DNA from: an uncultured Eubacteriales bacterium
GTDB taxonomy: Bacteria > Bacillota > Clostridia > Oscillospirales > CAG-272
Assembly: GCA_934486825.1 (NCBI GenBank)
Contig: CAKSQF010000030.1
Location: forward strand, 1-13,640
Direction of reading: 5' to 3'
DNA length: 13,640 nucleotides
A program made the position numbers and the translations under genes. Below, piece after piece: positions 6,459 through 13,450 of the stretch. The notes below the pieces were generated by a model. That model did no database searches and was not told the DNA's origin. It saw only the letters and a program-made list of their open reading frames with translations. Every line of letters begins with the position of its first letter. The stretch's first letter is position 1.

Positions 6459-7831
6459 AATACTACCCCATCTTTAAATATTGAAATTTCTTTATATCCG
6501 TTTATTTCGTTCTTTGTCTGTTCACCGTTCGCAACGGAAATCACATACTCGAAAAATGATGCATCCACCGCATCCTTTTTCGACTCATCAAGAAGCTCTC
6601 CGGTGTTGAAATCGATCCAATCTGTTTTTCTTGCCGAGAGCCTGCGGTTGGTCGATATTTTAACCGTCGGCAGCGGTGACCCGAGCGGAGTTCCTCGCCC
6701 TGTCGTGAACAGGACAAGCTGACATCCAGCGGCGGCAAGATTCGTGCATGCCACTATATCATTTCCCGGTCCGTTCAGCAGCGAAAGTCCGCTTTTTGTC
6801 ACCCGATCGCCATAGTCAAGAACATCTACGACCGGAACCGCGCCCGCCTTTGTAACGCATCCGAGCGATTTTTCTTCAAGCGTTGTTATCCCGCCCTCTT
6901 TATTTCCGGGCGACGGATTTTCATAAACGACCTGTCCGTGCGAGATAAAATACTCTTTATATCTGTTTATCAGATCTACCGTTTTATCAAACACGGCAGA
7001 ATCAACCGCGCGGTTCATAAGTATTGTTTCGGCTCCGAACATTTCGGGCACCTCAGTCATTACCAGTTTTCCGCCGTATGTCGCAAATCTGTCGGAAAAC
7101 CTTCCGACCATCGGATTTGCGGTTATTCCCGACAGACCGTCCGAACCGCCGCACTTGATCCCTATTTTCAATTCGGACAGCGGTATTTTTTCGCGGACAA
7201 AACTGTCGGCATACGCCTTCAGTCTGTTCACCGCATTGACCGATGCCGATATCTCATCCTCTTCGTCCTGCGCATTTACAAACTCCAGTCTCCTGCTGTC
7301 GGTCGTATCAAGCAGTTCTGAAAAGACCTTCAGATTGTTTGTTTCGCATCCGAGTCCAAGGATCAGAACGCCTGCGGCATTGGGGTTTCCTGCAAGTCCC
7401 GCAAGTACGGTCTGCGTGATTTTCAGATCATCACCGAGCTGTGAGCAACCGAACGGATGGGTCAGTGCAACCGCTCCCGTAAGCTGTGCGACCTTTTTTG
7501 CGATACCGTTTACGCATCCGACAGTCGGTATGATCCACACTTCATTACGGACACCCACGTTGCCGTTTCTGCGTCTGTAACCGTAAAAGAAGCGATCATT
7601 CCGTGGTGTTATTTTCTTATAATTCGGCTCATATTTATAGTCAAGTGTTCCCGAAAGCGCGGTTTTCAGATTATGCGAATGTACATGGTCGCCTTTCTTT
7701 ATACTTTCGGACGCTATGCCTATCGGGTACCCGTATTTTATGACCTTTTCGCCCTTTCCGATATCGCGCACCGCATATTTATGACCGTTTTCGGTATTTA
7801 CTTCGACGTTATCTTTTTCATTTATTATCAT
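6455..7831 (-). CDS. uxaA: Altronate dehydratase UxaA
   Basis: UxaA dehydrates D-altronate to 2-keto-3-deoxy-D-gluconate, a metal-dependent cytosolic step. It has an N-terminal SAF domain (about 1-65, GHKYAVRDIGKGEKVIKYG) joined to the large dehydratase domain (about 80-450). Family blocks include HPFGCSQLGDD, GVLILGLGCETNN, KCGGSDGLSGITANP and PSPGNKEGGITTLEEKSLGC, with conserved cysteines at 129, 162, 227 and 325. At 458 residues it is shorter than E. coli UxaA (about 495). Part of the gap is in the SAF domain, where about 20 residues between DNV and GHK appear to be missing. The start ATG 7831 lies inside the end of uxaB (14-base overlap); the next ATG in that overlap is out of frame. The assignment is firm; UxuA-type mannonate dehydratase is a different family. 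Confidence 0.95.
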   Translation of the reverse strand: MIINEKDNVEVNTENGHKYAVRDIGKGEKVIKYGYPIGIASESIKKGDHVHSHNLKTALSGTLDYKYEPNYKKITPRNDRFFYGYRRRNGNVGVRNEVWIIPTVGCVNGIAKKVAQLTGAVALTHPFGCSQLGDDLKITQTVLAGLAGNPNAAGVLILGLGCETNNLKVFSELLDTTDSRRLEFVNAQDEEDEISASVNAVNRLKAYADSFVREKIPLSELKIGIKCGGSDGLSGITANPMVGRFSDRFATYGGKLVMTEVPEMFGAETILMNRAVDSAVFDKTVDLINRYKEYFISHGQVVYENPSPGNKEGGITTLEEKSLGCVTKAGAVPVVDVLDYGDRVTKSGLSLLNGPGNDIVACTNLAAAGCQLVLFTTGRGTPLGSPLPTVKISTNRRLSARKTDWIDFNTGELLDESKKDAVDASFFEYVISVANGEQTKNEINGYKEISIFKDGVVL

Positions 7832-9056
7832 TTGCGAGCCACTTCCATATCTCTTCTTCCGAATGTGATCTCATAAAATCAACCATTTCGGGAGTATCGT
7901 TGACCATTTCGGTATGATAGAATTCGCAGAGTGCATGAAAAGCCTTCATAAGATGTTCCGGATACCTGCCGAATCTTTTTTTGTATTCAACAATTGACGG
8001 CATCACGCGGACCCTGAATTTATCCACACAATTGAGTGCAATGGACGAAAGCTTATGTTCGATATACGGGTTTGAGAAGCGCATCATGACATCATCCGCA
8101 TACTTTACAAGATCTTCCCGTGGCATATCGAGAGTCGGAATTATCTCGTCATAAACACACGATTTTATATATGACGACATCTCCGCATTTTCGACACACT
8201 CCCGCACGGTTTTGAAGCCCTTCAGCATTGCATACGGTACAAGCGAGGTATGCGCGCCGTTAAGTATCCTGACTTTTCTTGTTCTGTAATCCGAAAGGTT
8301 ATCTGTCCATATCAGATTCAGACCGAGCCTTTCAAACGGAAGTTCTTCTCTTGCTCTCTTGTCACCCTCAACTACCCAAAGGTAAAACATTTCCGAGCTG
8401 TTCAGCATTTTATCGTCTGCATATTTACCTTCTGCGAGATCATTCGGATATCCCGTGACTATACGGTCAACAAGCGTATTACAGAAAATGTTTTCATCTT
8501 CAATCCACTTTTTGAATCCGGAGTCAAGCTCCCAATCATCGGCATAGCGCAGAATTATCTTTTTCAGCTCTTCTCCGTTATTTTCTATAAGCTCACACGG
8601 CAGAAAAACAAATCCCGGAAGCTTACATGTAAAGCGTTCAAAAAGAAGTCTGCACATTTTAGCCGGGAATGACAGCGGTGGCTTCATATCAAAGCGATCG
8701 CTTCCGAGATAAGCGATACCCGCTTCTGTCGTATTCGACACCACGAACCTGAAATCGGGATTATACGCGAGTGAAATAAAGCCGTCGTAATCCTTATACG
8801 GGTCAACACAACGTGAAATCGAATTGATATCCGTAACATCGACACCCTCGGCTCCCCTTGCAATATGGGTATACAGACAGTTCTGTGCTTCAAGCAGTGA
8901 GCATCTTCCGTGTTCACGGGGCTGAACTATAACGGCATTTGCCGAATAATCACCGCTGTCGTTTGCCTTCTGGAGCATGTAATCAAAAAAGCCTCTCAGA
9001 AAAACACCTTCCCCGATCTGTATGTATTTTTCGGGGCGATTTTTCGGATTATTCAT
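7818..9056 (-). CDS. uxaB: Tagaturonate reductase UxaB, short C-terminus
   Basis: UxaB reduces D-tagaturonate to D-altronate with NADH. It belongs to the polyol-specific long-chain (mannitol) dehydrogenases. The N-terminal nucleotide-binding region carries IQIGEGVFLRGFFDYM (12-27) and SNTTEAGI (107-114). The signature CNTLVDRIVTGYP is at 192-204, and the catalytic Lys-Asn-His triad of the family is K261, N266, H269 (KVRILNGAHTSLVP). At 412 residues it is about 70 shorter than E. coli UxaB (483). Part of the deficit is at the end, where the protein stops at WLANDNK and lacks the final ~35 residues that follow this point in the E. coli enzyme. It overlaps uxaA by 14 bases. GGAGAAA precedes ATG 9056, 24 bp from the lipoprotein stop. 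All catalytic residues are present, so it is probably active. Confidence 0.93.
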   Translation of the reverse strand: MNNPKNRPEKYIQIGEGVFLRGFFDYMLQKANDSGDYSANAVIVQPREHGRCSLLEAQNCLYTHIARGAEGVDVTDINSISRCVDPYKDYDGFISLAYNPDFRFVVSNTTEAGIAYLGSDRFDMKPPLSFPAKMCRLLFERFTCKLPGFVFLPCELIENNGEELKKIILRYADDWELDSGFKKWIEDENIFCNTLVDRIVTGYPNDLAEGKYADDKMLNSSEMFYLWVVEGDKRAREELPFERLGLNLIWTDNLSDYRTRKVRILNGAHTSLVPYAMLKGFKTVRECVENAEMSSYIKSCVYDEIIPTLDMPREDLVKYADDVMMRFSNPYIEHKLSSIALNCVDKFRVRVMPSIVEYKKRFGRYPEHLMKAFHALCEFYHTEMVNDTPEMVDFMRSHSEEEIWKWLANDNK

Positions 9057-9080
9057 ATTGTTTCTCCAAACATTTTTTAT

Positions 9081-9620
9081 TTATTCAACTGAAAACGTCA
9101 GTATATAATCGTGTATTCCGTCGGACAGCTCAATACGGTAATTTCCCGGCTTTGTCGATCCCGAAACACGCCATGTCCAGCTGCACAATCCGTTCTCATC
9201 TGCGGTTTTCGGTTCCAGTCCCTTTGCACTGCTGTATCCGGATGAATATTTCACTTTTATCGAATAGACAGTACCCGGCGTACCCTTTATTTCAACGGTC
9301 GCCTTACTTCCTTTTTCTATTTTATCGGGAGCATTGATTATCACAATCGGATTTCCTGTATCAACGCCGGCAGAGGTTTCAATGCCGACAGTCGTGGTAC
9401 TCTCGGTCTCGCTGACACACGGATCAGACACTTTTGTTTCAGACAGAACGGTAAATGTATCTTTCGGCGATTCGGAGTGATCCTTTCCGAAGGAATAGGT
9501 ATAACTGCCGACCTTATCGGTCAAAATCAGCAGATCATTCCGATAGCATCCGCTGAAACACAGACAGGCGGCAAACAGCAGAATCAAAGACGCAAGTGCT
9601 GTGTTTACATTAATTTTCAT
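9081..9620 (-). CDS. Small lipoprotein with an Ig-like domain
   Basis: This 179-residue protein begins MKINVNTALASLILLFAACL, followed by CFSGC. That is a signal peptide with a lipobox-like site, so Cys25 could be lipidated; Phe at -3 is unusual. Residues 50-90 are a Ser/Thr-rich spacer. From about 93 a beta-sandwich domain follows (KGTPGTVYSIKVKYSSGY, then CSWTWRVSGSTKPGNYRIEL), like the Ig-like repeats on Clostridial surface proteins. It would sit on the outer face of the membrane. The ribosome binding site AAAGGA is about 12 bases upstream, which is long. It is the first gene after the strong promoter and only 24 bp before uxaB, so it should be co-transcribed with the uronate genes. Its function is unknown. 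Confidence 0.75.
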   Translation of the reverse strand: MKINVNTALASLILLFAACLCFSGCYRNDLLILTDKVGSYTYSFGKDHSESPKDTFTVLSETKVSDPCVSETESTTTVGIETSAGVDTGNPIVIINAPDKIEKGSKATVEIKGTPGTVYSIKVKYSSGYSSAKGLEPKTADENGLCSWTWRVSGSTKPGNYRIELSDGIHDYILTFSVE

Positions 9621-9669
9621 TTAATTTGAACGTCCTTTATTGTACAGATTGCGTTGATACAACTGACTG

Positions 9670-9698
9670 ATTATATCATTTTTATCCTTCATTGTCAA
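9670..9698 (-). promoter_or_regulatory. SigA-type promoter of the lipoprotein-uxaBAC operon
   Basis: On the minus strand TTGACA (9698-9693) and TATAAT (9675-9670) are perfect hexamers with a 17-bp spacer. A short inverted repeat GTTG-ATA-CAAC at 9653-9663 lies at the predicted transcription start and could be a repressor half-site pair, which is inference only. Confidence 0.88.
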
Positions 9699-9706
9699 GT
9701 GAATAC

Positions 9707-9739
9707 AAAAGAAAAACCGCAGAACATTTGCTCTGCGGT
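9707..9739 (-). terminator. Terminator of the glycyl-tRNA synthetase transcript
   Basis: On the minus strand ACCGCAGAGC and GTTCTGCGGT form a 10-bp stem (one G-U) around an AAAT loop, followed by TTTTTCTTTT. It begins 20 bases after the glyQS stop and insulates the uronate operon promoter. Confidence 0.9.
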
Positions 9740-9758
9740 AAACGCACCCGGGCGGAAA

Positions 9759-11180
9759 TCAGAATTCAACCTTGGCGCGTATATATTCTTTAAGGGAATC
9801 AAGCGGTATACGGACCTGTTCCATCGTGTCTCTGTCACGCACGGTCACGCAGTTATCGCCTGCTTTCTGTTCGTCGCCGACAGTATCAAAATCGACTGTT
9901 ACGCAGAACGGTGTTCCGATCTCATCCTCACGACGGTATCTCTTACCGATCGATCCGGCATCGTCGAAATCAACCATCCACTCTTTGCTGAGATCGTCAT
10001 AAACCTTTCTTGAAAAGTCGCTGAGCTTCTTTGACAAAGGAAGTATTGCAACCTTATACGGTGCAATCGCGGGATGGAAATGAAGCACGGTACGCACATC
10101 GTTCTTTTCTTTATCTACAATCTCTTCATCATATGCGTCGCAAAGGACGGCAAGAACACTTCTTTCGACTCCGAGCGAAGGCTCGACAACATACGGAATA
10201 TATCTCTCGTTTGTTTCCGGGTCGAAATATGTCAGATCCTTTCCGGATGTATTCTGATGCTGTGTGAGATCGTAATCGGTACGGTCGGCAACACCCCACA
10301 GCTCACCCCATCCGAACGGGAAAAGAAATTCGAAATCGGTCGTTGCCTTTGAGTAAAAGCACAGCTCCTCGGGATCGTGATCGCGCAGGCGTATGTTTTC
10401 ATCCTTAAGACCGATCGAAAGAAGCCAGTTGTGACAGAAGCTTCTCCAATAGGTAAACCACTCAAGGTCGGTACCCGGCTTACAGAAGAACTCAAGCTCC
10501 ATCTGCTCAAATTCACGCACACGGAAAATAAAGTTGCCGGGAGTGATCTCGTTTCTGAACGATTTACCGATCTGGCAGACACCGAACGGCAGCTTACGTC
10601 TGGTCGTTCTCTGAACATTCACAAAATTCGTGAATATGCCCTGTGCGGTTTCAGGACGGAGATACACCGTATTCTTCGCGTCCTCGGTAACTCCCTGAAA
10701 TGTCTTGAACATCAGATTGAACTGACGGATATCGGTAAAATTATGTTTTCCGCACGAGGGGCACGGGATGTTATTGTTTTCAATAAAATCCTTCATCTCC
10801 TGCTGTGAAAAGGCATCGATCGGCTTTTCGAGAGCAAAACCCGTCTTCTCGCACCAGTCTTCTATCAGCTTATCGGCACGGAAACGTTCCTTACACTCCT
10901 TGCAGTCCATGAGCGGGTCGGAAAAACCGCTGAGATGACCGCTTGCTACCCACGTCTGCGGATTCATGAGTATGGCTGCATCCTGACCGACATTGTAGGG
11001 ATTTTCCTGCACGAACTTTTTCCACCAGGCGCGCTTGATATTATTTTTCAGCTCAACACCGAGCGGACCGTAATCCCATGTATTCGCAAGTCCGCCGTAT
11101 ATTTCGCTTCCGGCGAAGACAAAACCCCTGTTTTTACAGAGTGCGACTATCTTTTCCATTGTTTTTTCATTGTTTTTCAT
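9759..11180 (-). CDS. glyQS: Glycyl-tRNA synthetase, single-chain class II type
   Basis: It charges tRNA-Gly with glycine. At 473 residues it is the dimeric alpha-2 form, not the separate GlyQ/GlyS subunits. The class II core shows the N-terminal GFVFAGSEIYGGLANTWDYG (19-38), motif 2 around FRNEITPGNFIFRVREFEQ (208-226) and motif 3 EPSLGVER (333-340). An insertion has two cysteine pairs, CKEC (93-96) and CPSC (140-143), that could bind zinc. The anticodon-binding domain covers about 375-473. AAAGGAA precedes ATG 11180. The 49-bp gap to the LCP gene has no room for a T-box, so it is probably co-transcribed with that gene from the promoter at 12306-12334. The T-box control common for Bacillota aminoacyl-tRNA synthetase genes is not seen here. 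Confidence 0.97.
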   Translation of the reverse strand: MKNNEKTMEKIVALCKNRGFVFAGSEIYGGLANTWDYGPLGVELKNNIKRAWWKKFVQENPYNVGQDAAILMNPQTWVASGHLSGFSDPLMDCKECKERFRADKLIEDWCEKTGFALEKPIDAFSQQEMKDFIENNNIPCPSCGKHNFTDIRQFNLMFKTFQGVTEDAKNTVYLRPETAQGIFTNFVNVQRTTRRKLPFGVCQIGKSFRNEITPGNFIFRVREFEQMELEFFCKPGTDLEWFTYWRSFCHNWLLSIGLKDENIRLRDHDPEELCFYSKATTDFEFLFPFGWGELWGVADRTDYDLTQHQNTSGKDLTYFDPETNERYIPYVVEPSLGVERSVLAVLCDAYDEEIVDKEKNDVRTVLHFHPAIAPYKVAILPLSKKLSDFSRKVYDDLSKEWMVDFDDAGSIGKRYRREDEIGTPFCVTVDFDTVGDEQKAGDNCVTVRDRDTMEQVRIPLDSLKEYIRAKVEF

Positions 11181-11229
11181 AAAAATGTTCCTTTCTTGAT
11201 ATAAAACCTGTTGCTCTTAAAAACCGGGA

Positions 11230-12270
11230 TCAACCGCCGTACTGCTTTATCTGCGAAACGGTACTTGATCTGTCTATTTCAAAAAGACGCTCACCGTCGA
11301 TTGTCAGAAAACGTCCGATAACATTTACAGTAGAGGATTTACAGAATCTGTAATTAAAAAACTTTGCCGCAGCGCTCTCCGGCGTATTATATCTTCCGAG
11401 ATCGTAATTCATATACGGAGAAATACGTGCCCATATCTGACCGAATCCCTCAATACCCTTCGTTGTACAGCTTTTATCAAGCACCGATTTACACACCGAT
11501 GCGACTATCTGATATTTCAGAAGCGGGTTTGAATAGGCATCATACTTCAGCAGTGACCGCAGATCGGCTGATGAAAGATTATTATCGCCCTTCGGAAAAA
11601 ATCTTGTTGCACCGTCATAAATTGTGGTTGCTTCGGGAAAGTTTACTGTCAAGCCTCCGAGCGAATCGGCACACCGCACGAAATCGGAGGTCATAACATA
11701 TGTATAGCAATCCACCGAAACACCCGTACACCCTGTCACAACCTCGGATATATAATTTCCGGACGCTCCGTACTCGGGAAGCGATGCGAAATAAAGCGCA
11801 TCGGACAGGCTCATCGTTACTCCCCTGAATTCAACCGAAAGTGCTCCGGGTACGGCAGTTGCAAATGCCTGCTTTTTATCGGTATTCACTGTTACAAGTG
11901 TTATGAAATCGACAATCTTCTCGGGATTGGCTTTTTCCAGACGCGGGAGTCTGTCAACACCGGGAACAACCTCGTCCGATTCATCGGTAACATCGCCATC
12001 CTGCTCCGCATCATCCGCATCGGGGTCCTTATAGACATAATCCGGATTATCGGACATGGCTATCATCACAAACGAGATCATTCCCGAGCTATCGTTGCTC
12101 TCGTCGCCTGTCGTCGGTCCGTCAGGCTGTTTATTTCCGTTATCGGTCGTTTCGGACCCGATCCCGCCCTTGACACCGTCAATGACATAATTCACCCCGA
12201 AATACGCAAGCGGAACAAATATAGCCATTGCGATGCAGAATGAGATCAAAAAATTTCTGACAAAAGTCAT
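11230..12270 (-). CDS. Divergent LytR-CpsA-Psr (LCP) domain membrane protein
   Basis: A 346-residue protein with one N-terminal membrane helix (about 5-27) and an extracytoplasmic remainder. A Gly/Asp-rich spacer and a strongly acidic stretch (79-100) precede an LCP-like domain (about 115-265). The best match to the LCP fold is DCYTYVMTSDFVRCADSLGG followed by LTVNFPE. LCP enzymes transfer wall polymers to peptidoglycan and use conserved arginines to hold the pyrophosphate. Here the expected R-x-D-T position reads KIVDFITLV and the expected P-R-D-T reads VPGALSV; the later arginines (y.R.R, R..RQ) are also absent. It is therefore probably an inactive or re-purposed LCP paralogue. AAAGGTG precedes ATG 12270. 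It is the first gene of the unit with glyQS. Confidence 0.7.
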   Translation of the reverse strand: MTFVRNFLISFCIAMAIFVPLAYFGVNYVIDGVKGGIGSETTDNGNKQPDGPTTGDESNDSSGMISFVMIAMSDNPDYVYKDPDADDAEQDGDVTDESDEVVPGVDRLPRLEKANPEKIVDFITLVTVNTDKKQAFATAVPGALSVEFRGVTMSLSDALYFASLPEYGASGNYISEVVTGCTGVSVDCYTYVMTSDFVRCADSLGGLTVNFPEATTIYDGATRFFPKGDNNLSSADLRSLLKYDAYSNPLLKYQIVASVCKSVLDKSCTTKGIEGFGQIWARISPYMNYDLGRYNTPESAAAKFFNYRFCKSSTVNVIGRFLTIDGERLFEIDRSSTVSQIKQYGG

Positions 12271-12305
12271 ACAGCACCTTTAAACTAAAAATCATTGTAC
12301 ATTTC

Positions 12306-12334
12306 ATTATAATACAGAAATATGAATTTTTCAA
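12306..12334 (-). promoter_or_regulatory. Promoter of the LCP-glyQS unit
   Basis: On the minus strand TTGAAA (12334-12329) and TATAAT (12311-12306) have a 17-bp spacer, placing the start about 25-30 bases before the LCP ATG. It is back to back with the plus-strand tRNA promoter. Confidence 0.85.
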
Positions 12335-12352
12335 GAGATTTGCAAAAAATAC

Positions 12353-12381
12353 TTGAAAATATAAAAACAATATGCTATAAT
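12353..12381 (+). promoter_or_regulatory. Promoter of the tRNA-Arg locus
   Basis: TTGAAA at 12353-12358 and TATAAT at 12376-12381 have a 17-bp spacer. Transcription would start near 12388 and pass through the orphan tRNA half and the hairpin before reaching the intact tRNA. Confidence 0.82.
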
Positions 12382-12424
12382 AATAGTGTCGGGCTTGTAT
12401 CCGAATACTGTCGGTTCATCAGAT

Positions 12425-12464
12425 GTCCTTGTACCTCAGCAGGATAGAGGGTCCGCCTCCTAAG
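12425..12464 (+). pseudogene. Orphan 5' half of tRNA-Arg(CCT)
   Basis: Bases 12430-12464 are identical over 35 bases to 12534-12568 of the intact tRNA-Arg downstream, covering the D arm, the 5' anticodon stem and the CCT anticodon. The 5' acceptor strand differs (GTCCTTG against GTCTCTG), yet both can pair with the 3' strand CAGGGAC. After TAAG the match stops, and no T arm or 3' acceptor follows. It is a tRNA fragment, not a working gene. Confidence 0.85.
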
Positions 12465-12474
12465 GTGGTGCTCA

Positions 12475-12505
12475 ATCGCTTGCCTTTGCGAAAAAGGCAA
12501 GCGAT
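12475..12505. repeat. Perfect 13-bp hairpin between the tRNA half and the tRNA
   Basis: ATCGCTTGCCTTT and AAAGGCAAGCGAT are exact reverse complements around a GCGAA loop. No T-run follows, so it is not a standard terminator. It sits in the presumed 5' leader of the tRNA transcript and may be a processing structure or an element relic. Confidence 0.8.
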
Positions 12506-12528
12506 AATATAGATAAAACAGCATATAG

Positions 12529-12605
12529 GTCTCTGTACCTCAGCAGGATAGAGGGTCCGCCTCCTAAGCGGAACGCCCCCGGTTCGAATCCGGGCAGGGA
12601 CGCCA
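12529..12605 (+). tRNA. tRNA-Arg (anticodon CCT), CCA encoded
   Basis: All arms fold. The acceptor is GTCTCTG/CAGGGAC, with G discriminator and encoded CCA. The D stem is CCTC/GAGG. The anticodon stem TCCGC/GCGGA carries loop CTCCTAA, anticodon CCT, which reads AGG. The T arm is CCCGG-TTCGAAT-CCGGG. A strong terminator follows. tRNA-Arg(CCT) genes are frequent integration sites for tyrosine-integrase elements, and the sequence downstream has a mobile character. Confidence 0.96.
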
Positions 12606-12613
12606 CAAAAAAC

Positions 12614-12658
12614 GCCGAAAACCTTTGTTTTTCAAGGGTTTTCGGCTTTATTTTTTAT
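12614..12658. terminator. Terminator after tRNA-Arg
   Basis: A 14-bp stem GCCGAAAACCTTTG / CAAGGGTTTTCGGC (one G-T pair) with a TTTTT loop is followed by TTTATTTTTT. An A-run precedes it, so it may also work for transcription arriving on the minus strand. Confidence 0.88.
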
Positions 12659-12741
12659 CTATCCCTGTTACAACTTGACACAGATTATCTACTGTGGGCG
12701 TTCTGTTTCGCTTTGGTTGCGGACACTCTATTCCTGAAAAA

Positions 12742-12838
12742 TTCTTGCTAATCAAATTAGCAAGAAAACCCCGTTTTTGCTAATGAAAATCGCCTTTCTG
12801 CTAATCGGTTGAGAAATCGTGCTAAAAATCTTGCTAAT
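12742..12838. repeat. Phased array of TGCTAAT motifs
   Basis: TTGCTAAT occurs at 12745-12752, 12777-12784 and 12831-12838, with the variants CTGCTAAT at 12798-12805 and GTGCTAAA at 12819-12826. The first copy belongs to a perfect inverted repeat TTCTTGCTAAT-CAA-ATTAGCAAGAA (12742-12766). The copies starting at 12777, 12798 and 12819 are 21 bp apart, about two helical turns. Such phased short repeats suggest a DNA-binding array, for example integrase/excisionase arm sites or iterons. The remainder of 12660-12930 shows no gene. Confidence 0.7.
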
Positions 12839-12930
12839 TGAAATGTGTGCTTATTATAGTCCGACCTTGTTTTACCCCGTGCCTTTTAATCCCCTTGTTA
12901 TCTTGTGTTAGGGCTTCACGCAACGCACAT

Positions 12931-12959
12931 TTCACAGATTGCATTTTCCAATATATAAT
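12931..12959 (+). promoter_or_regulatory. Promoter of the 58-residue ORF
   Basis: TTCACA at 12931-12936 (five of six consensus bases) and TATAAT at 12954-12959 have a 17-bp spacer. The start would be only about 15-20 bases before the ORF. Confidence 0.78.
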
Positions 12960-12982
12960 TAAAGCATCAGGAGGAAACGATT

Positions 12983-13159
12983 ATGAGAGATAAATACTAC
13001 ATAAATCTGAATGACAAAGAATATTTCAACGCACTTTCTTCTTTGGTGAGCAAGAGAAACAAATTGATCCAAAGCGGTAAGTATACTGATGGGATTGACG
13101 AAGTTATTATGAAAATGAAAAAGTCAAAAAAAAAGAAGTTTCGTGTCCTCTATATATAA
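12983..13159 (+). CDS. 58-residue basic protein, likely mobile-element encoded
   Basis: The frame starts at ATG 12983, with GGAGGAAA 5-12 bases upstream and a good promoter, and ends at TAA 13157-13159. The protein begins MRDKYYINLNDKEYFNALSS, continues through a helical segment containing KYTDGIDEVIMKM, and ends in a lysine-rich KKSKKKKFRVLYI. The pattern (NL-D-EY near the start, YTD, D-V, K-KKKK, then YI at the end) recalls short hypothetical proteins I associate with integrative conjugative elements of Bacillota; this is from memory, without a search. Two tandem terminators follow, so it is a single-gene unit. Its role is unknown; small size and basic tail would allow nucleic-acid binding. 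Confidence 0.7.
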   Translation: MRDKYYINLNDKEYFNALSSLVSKRNKLIQSGKYTDGIDEVIMKMKKSKKKKFRVLYI

Positions 13160-13203
13160 TATCCGAGTCAGACCGCCGAGTTTCAATAGAATAGTCAACA
13201 TAG

Positions 13204-13239
13204 CACCGTTTCGTTTTTTTGAACGAAGCGGTGTTTTTT
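13204..13239 (+). terminator. First terminator after the 58-residue ORF
   Basis: CACCGTTTCGTT and AACGAAGCGGTG pair over 12 bp (one G-T) and are followed by TTTTTT. Confidence 0.9.
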
Positions 13240-13243
13240 CTTT

Positions 13244-13290
13244 AAGCCACTCATTCCTTTCGAGGTGTGGGTGGCTTTTTTTATTTTTTT
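13244..13290 (+). terminator. Second, tandem terminator
   Basis: AAGCCACTCA (13244-13253) pairs with TGGGTGGCTT (13268-13277, one G-T) and is followed by a long T-rich tract to 13290. It lies five bases after the T-run of the first terminator, giving a double stop ahead of the next transcription region. Confidence 0.82.
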
Positions 13291-13304
13291 CAAAAAATTT
13301 TTCT

Positions 13305-13382
13305 GAAAGGGTTGCTAAAAGGCTTCGCTCAGTGGGAATTAGTGAAAGGGTTATTTCAACTCCGATTAGGAGCAGCCCTTTC
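13305..13382 (+). promoter_or_regulatory. Leader-like region with competing hairpins
   Basis: GAAAGGGTTGCT (13305-13316) can pair with AGCAGCCCTTTC (13371-13382) over 12 bp with one G-T. A second GAAAGGGTT at 13344-13352 could instead pair with the same CCCTTTC over 7 bp. Two copies competing for one partner resemble an attenuator or other switching leader. No gene follows within the window, so its target is unknown. Confidence 0.45.
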
Positions 13383-13450
13383 GCTGTTCCTTGAAAATTG
13401 AATATACAGGTACTTAGGACTTTATTTCTGATGATTAGCCACCATAATGG

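Noticed and set aside
11181..11229. T-box leader for glycyl-tRNA synthetase
   Set aside because: The gap is only 49 bp, too short for a T-box, and no antiterminator or T-box motif is visible there or upstream of the LCP gene.
12425..12505. A second functional tRNA
   Set aside because: No T arm, variable loop or matching 3' acceptor strand follows the anticodon arm.
12742..12838. CRISPR array
   Set aside because: The repeated unit is only 7-8 bp and spacing is uneven (12 to 32 bp), unlike CRISPR repeats and spacers.
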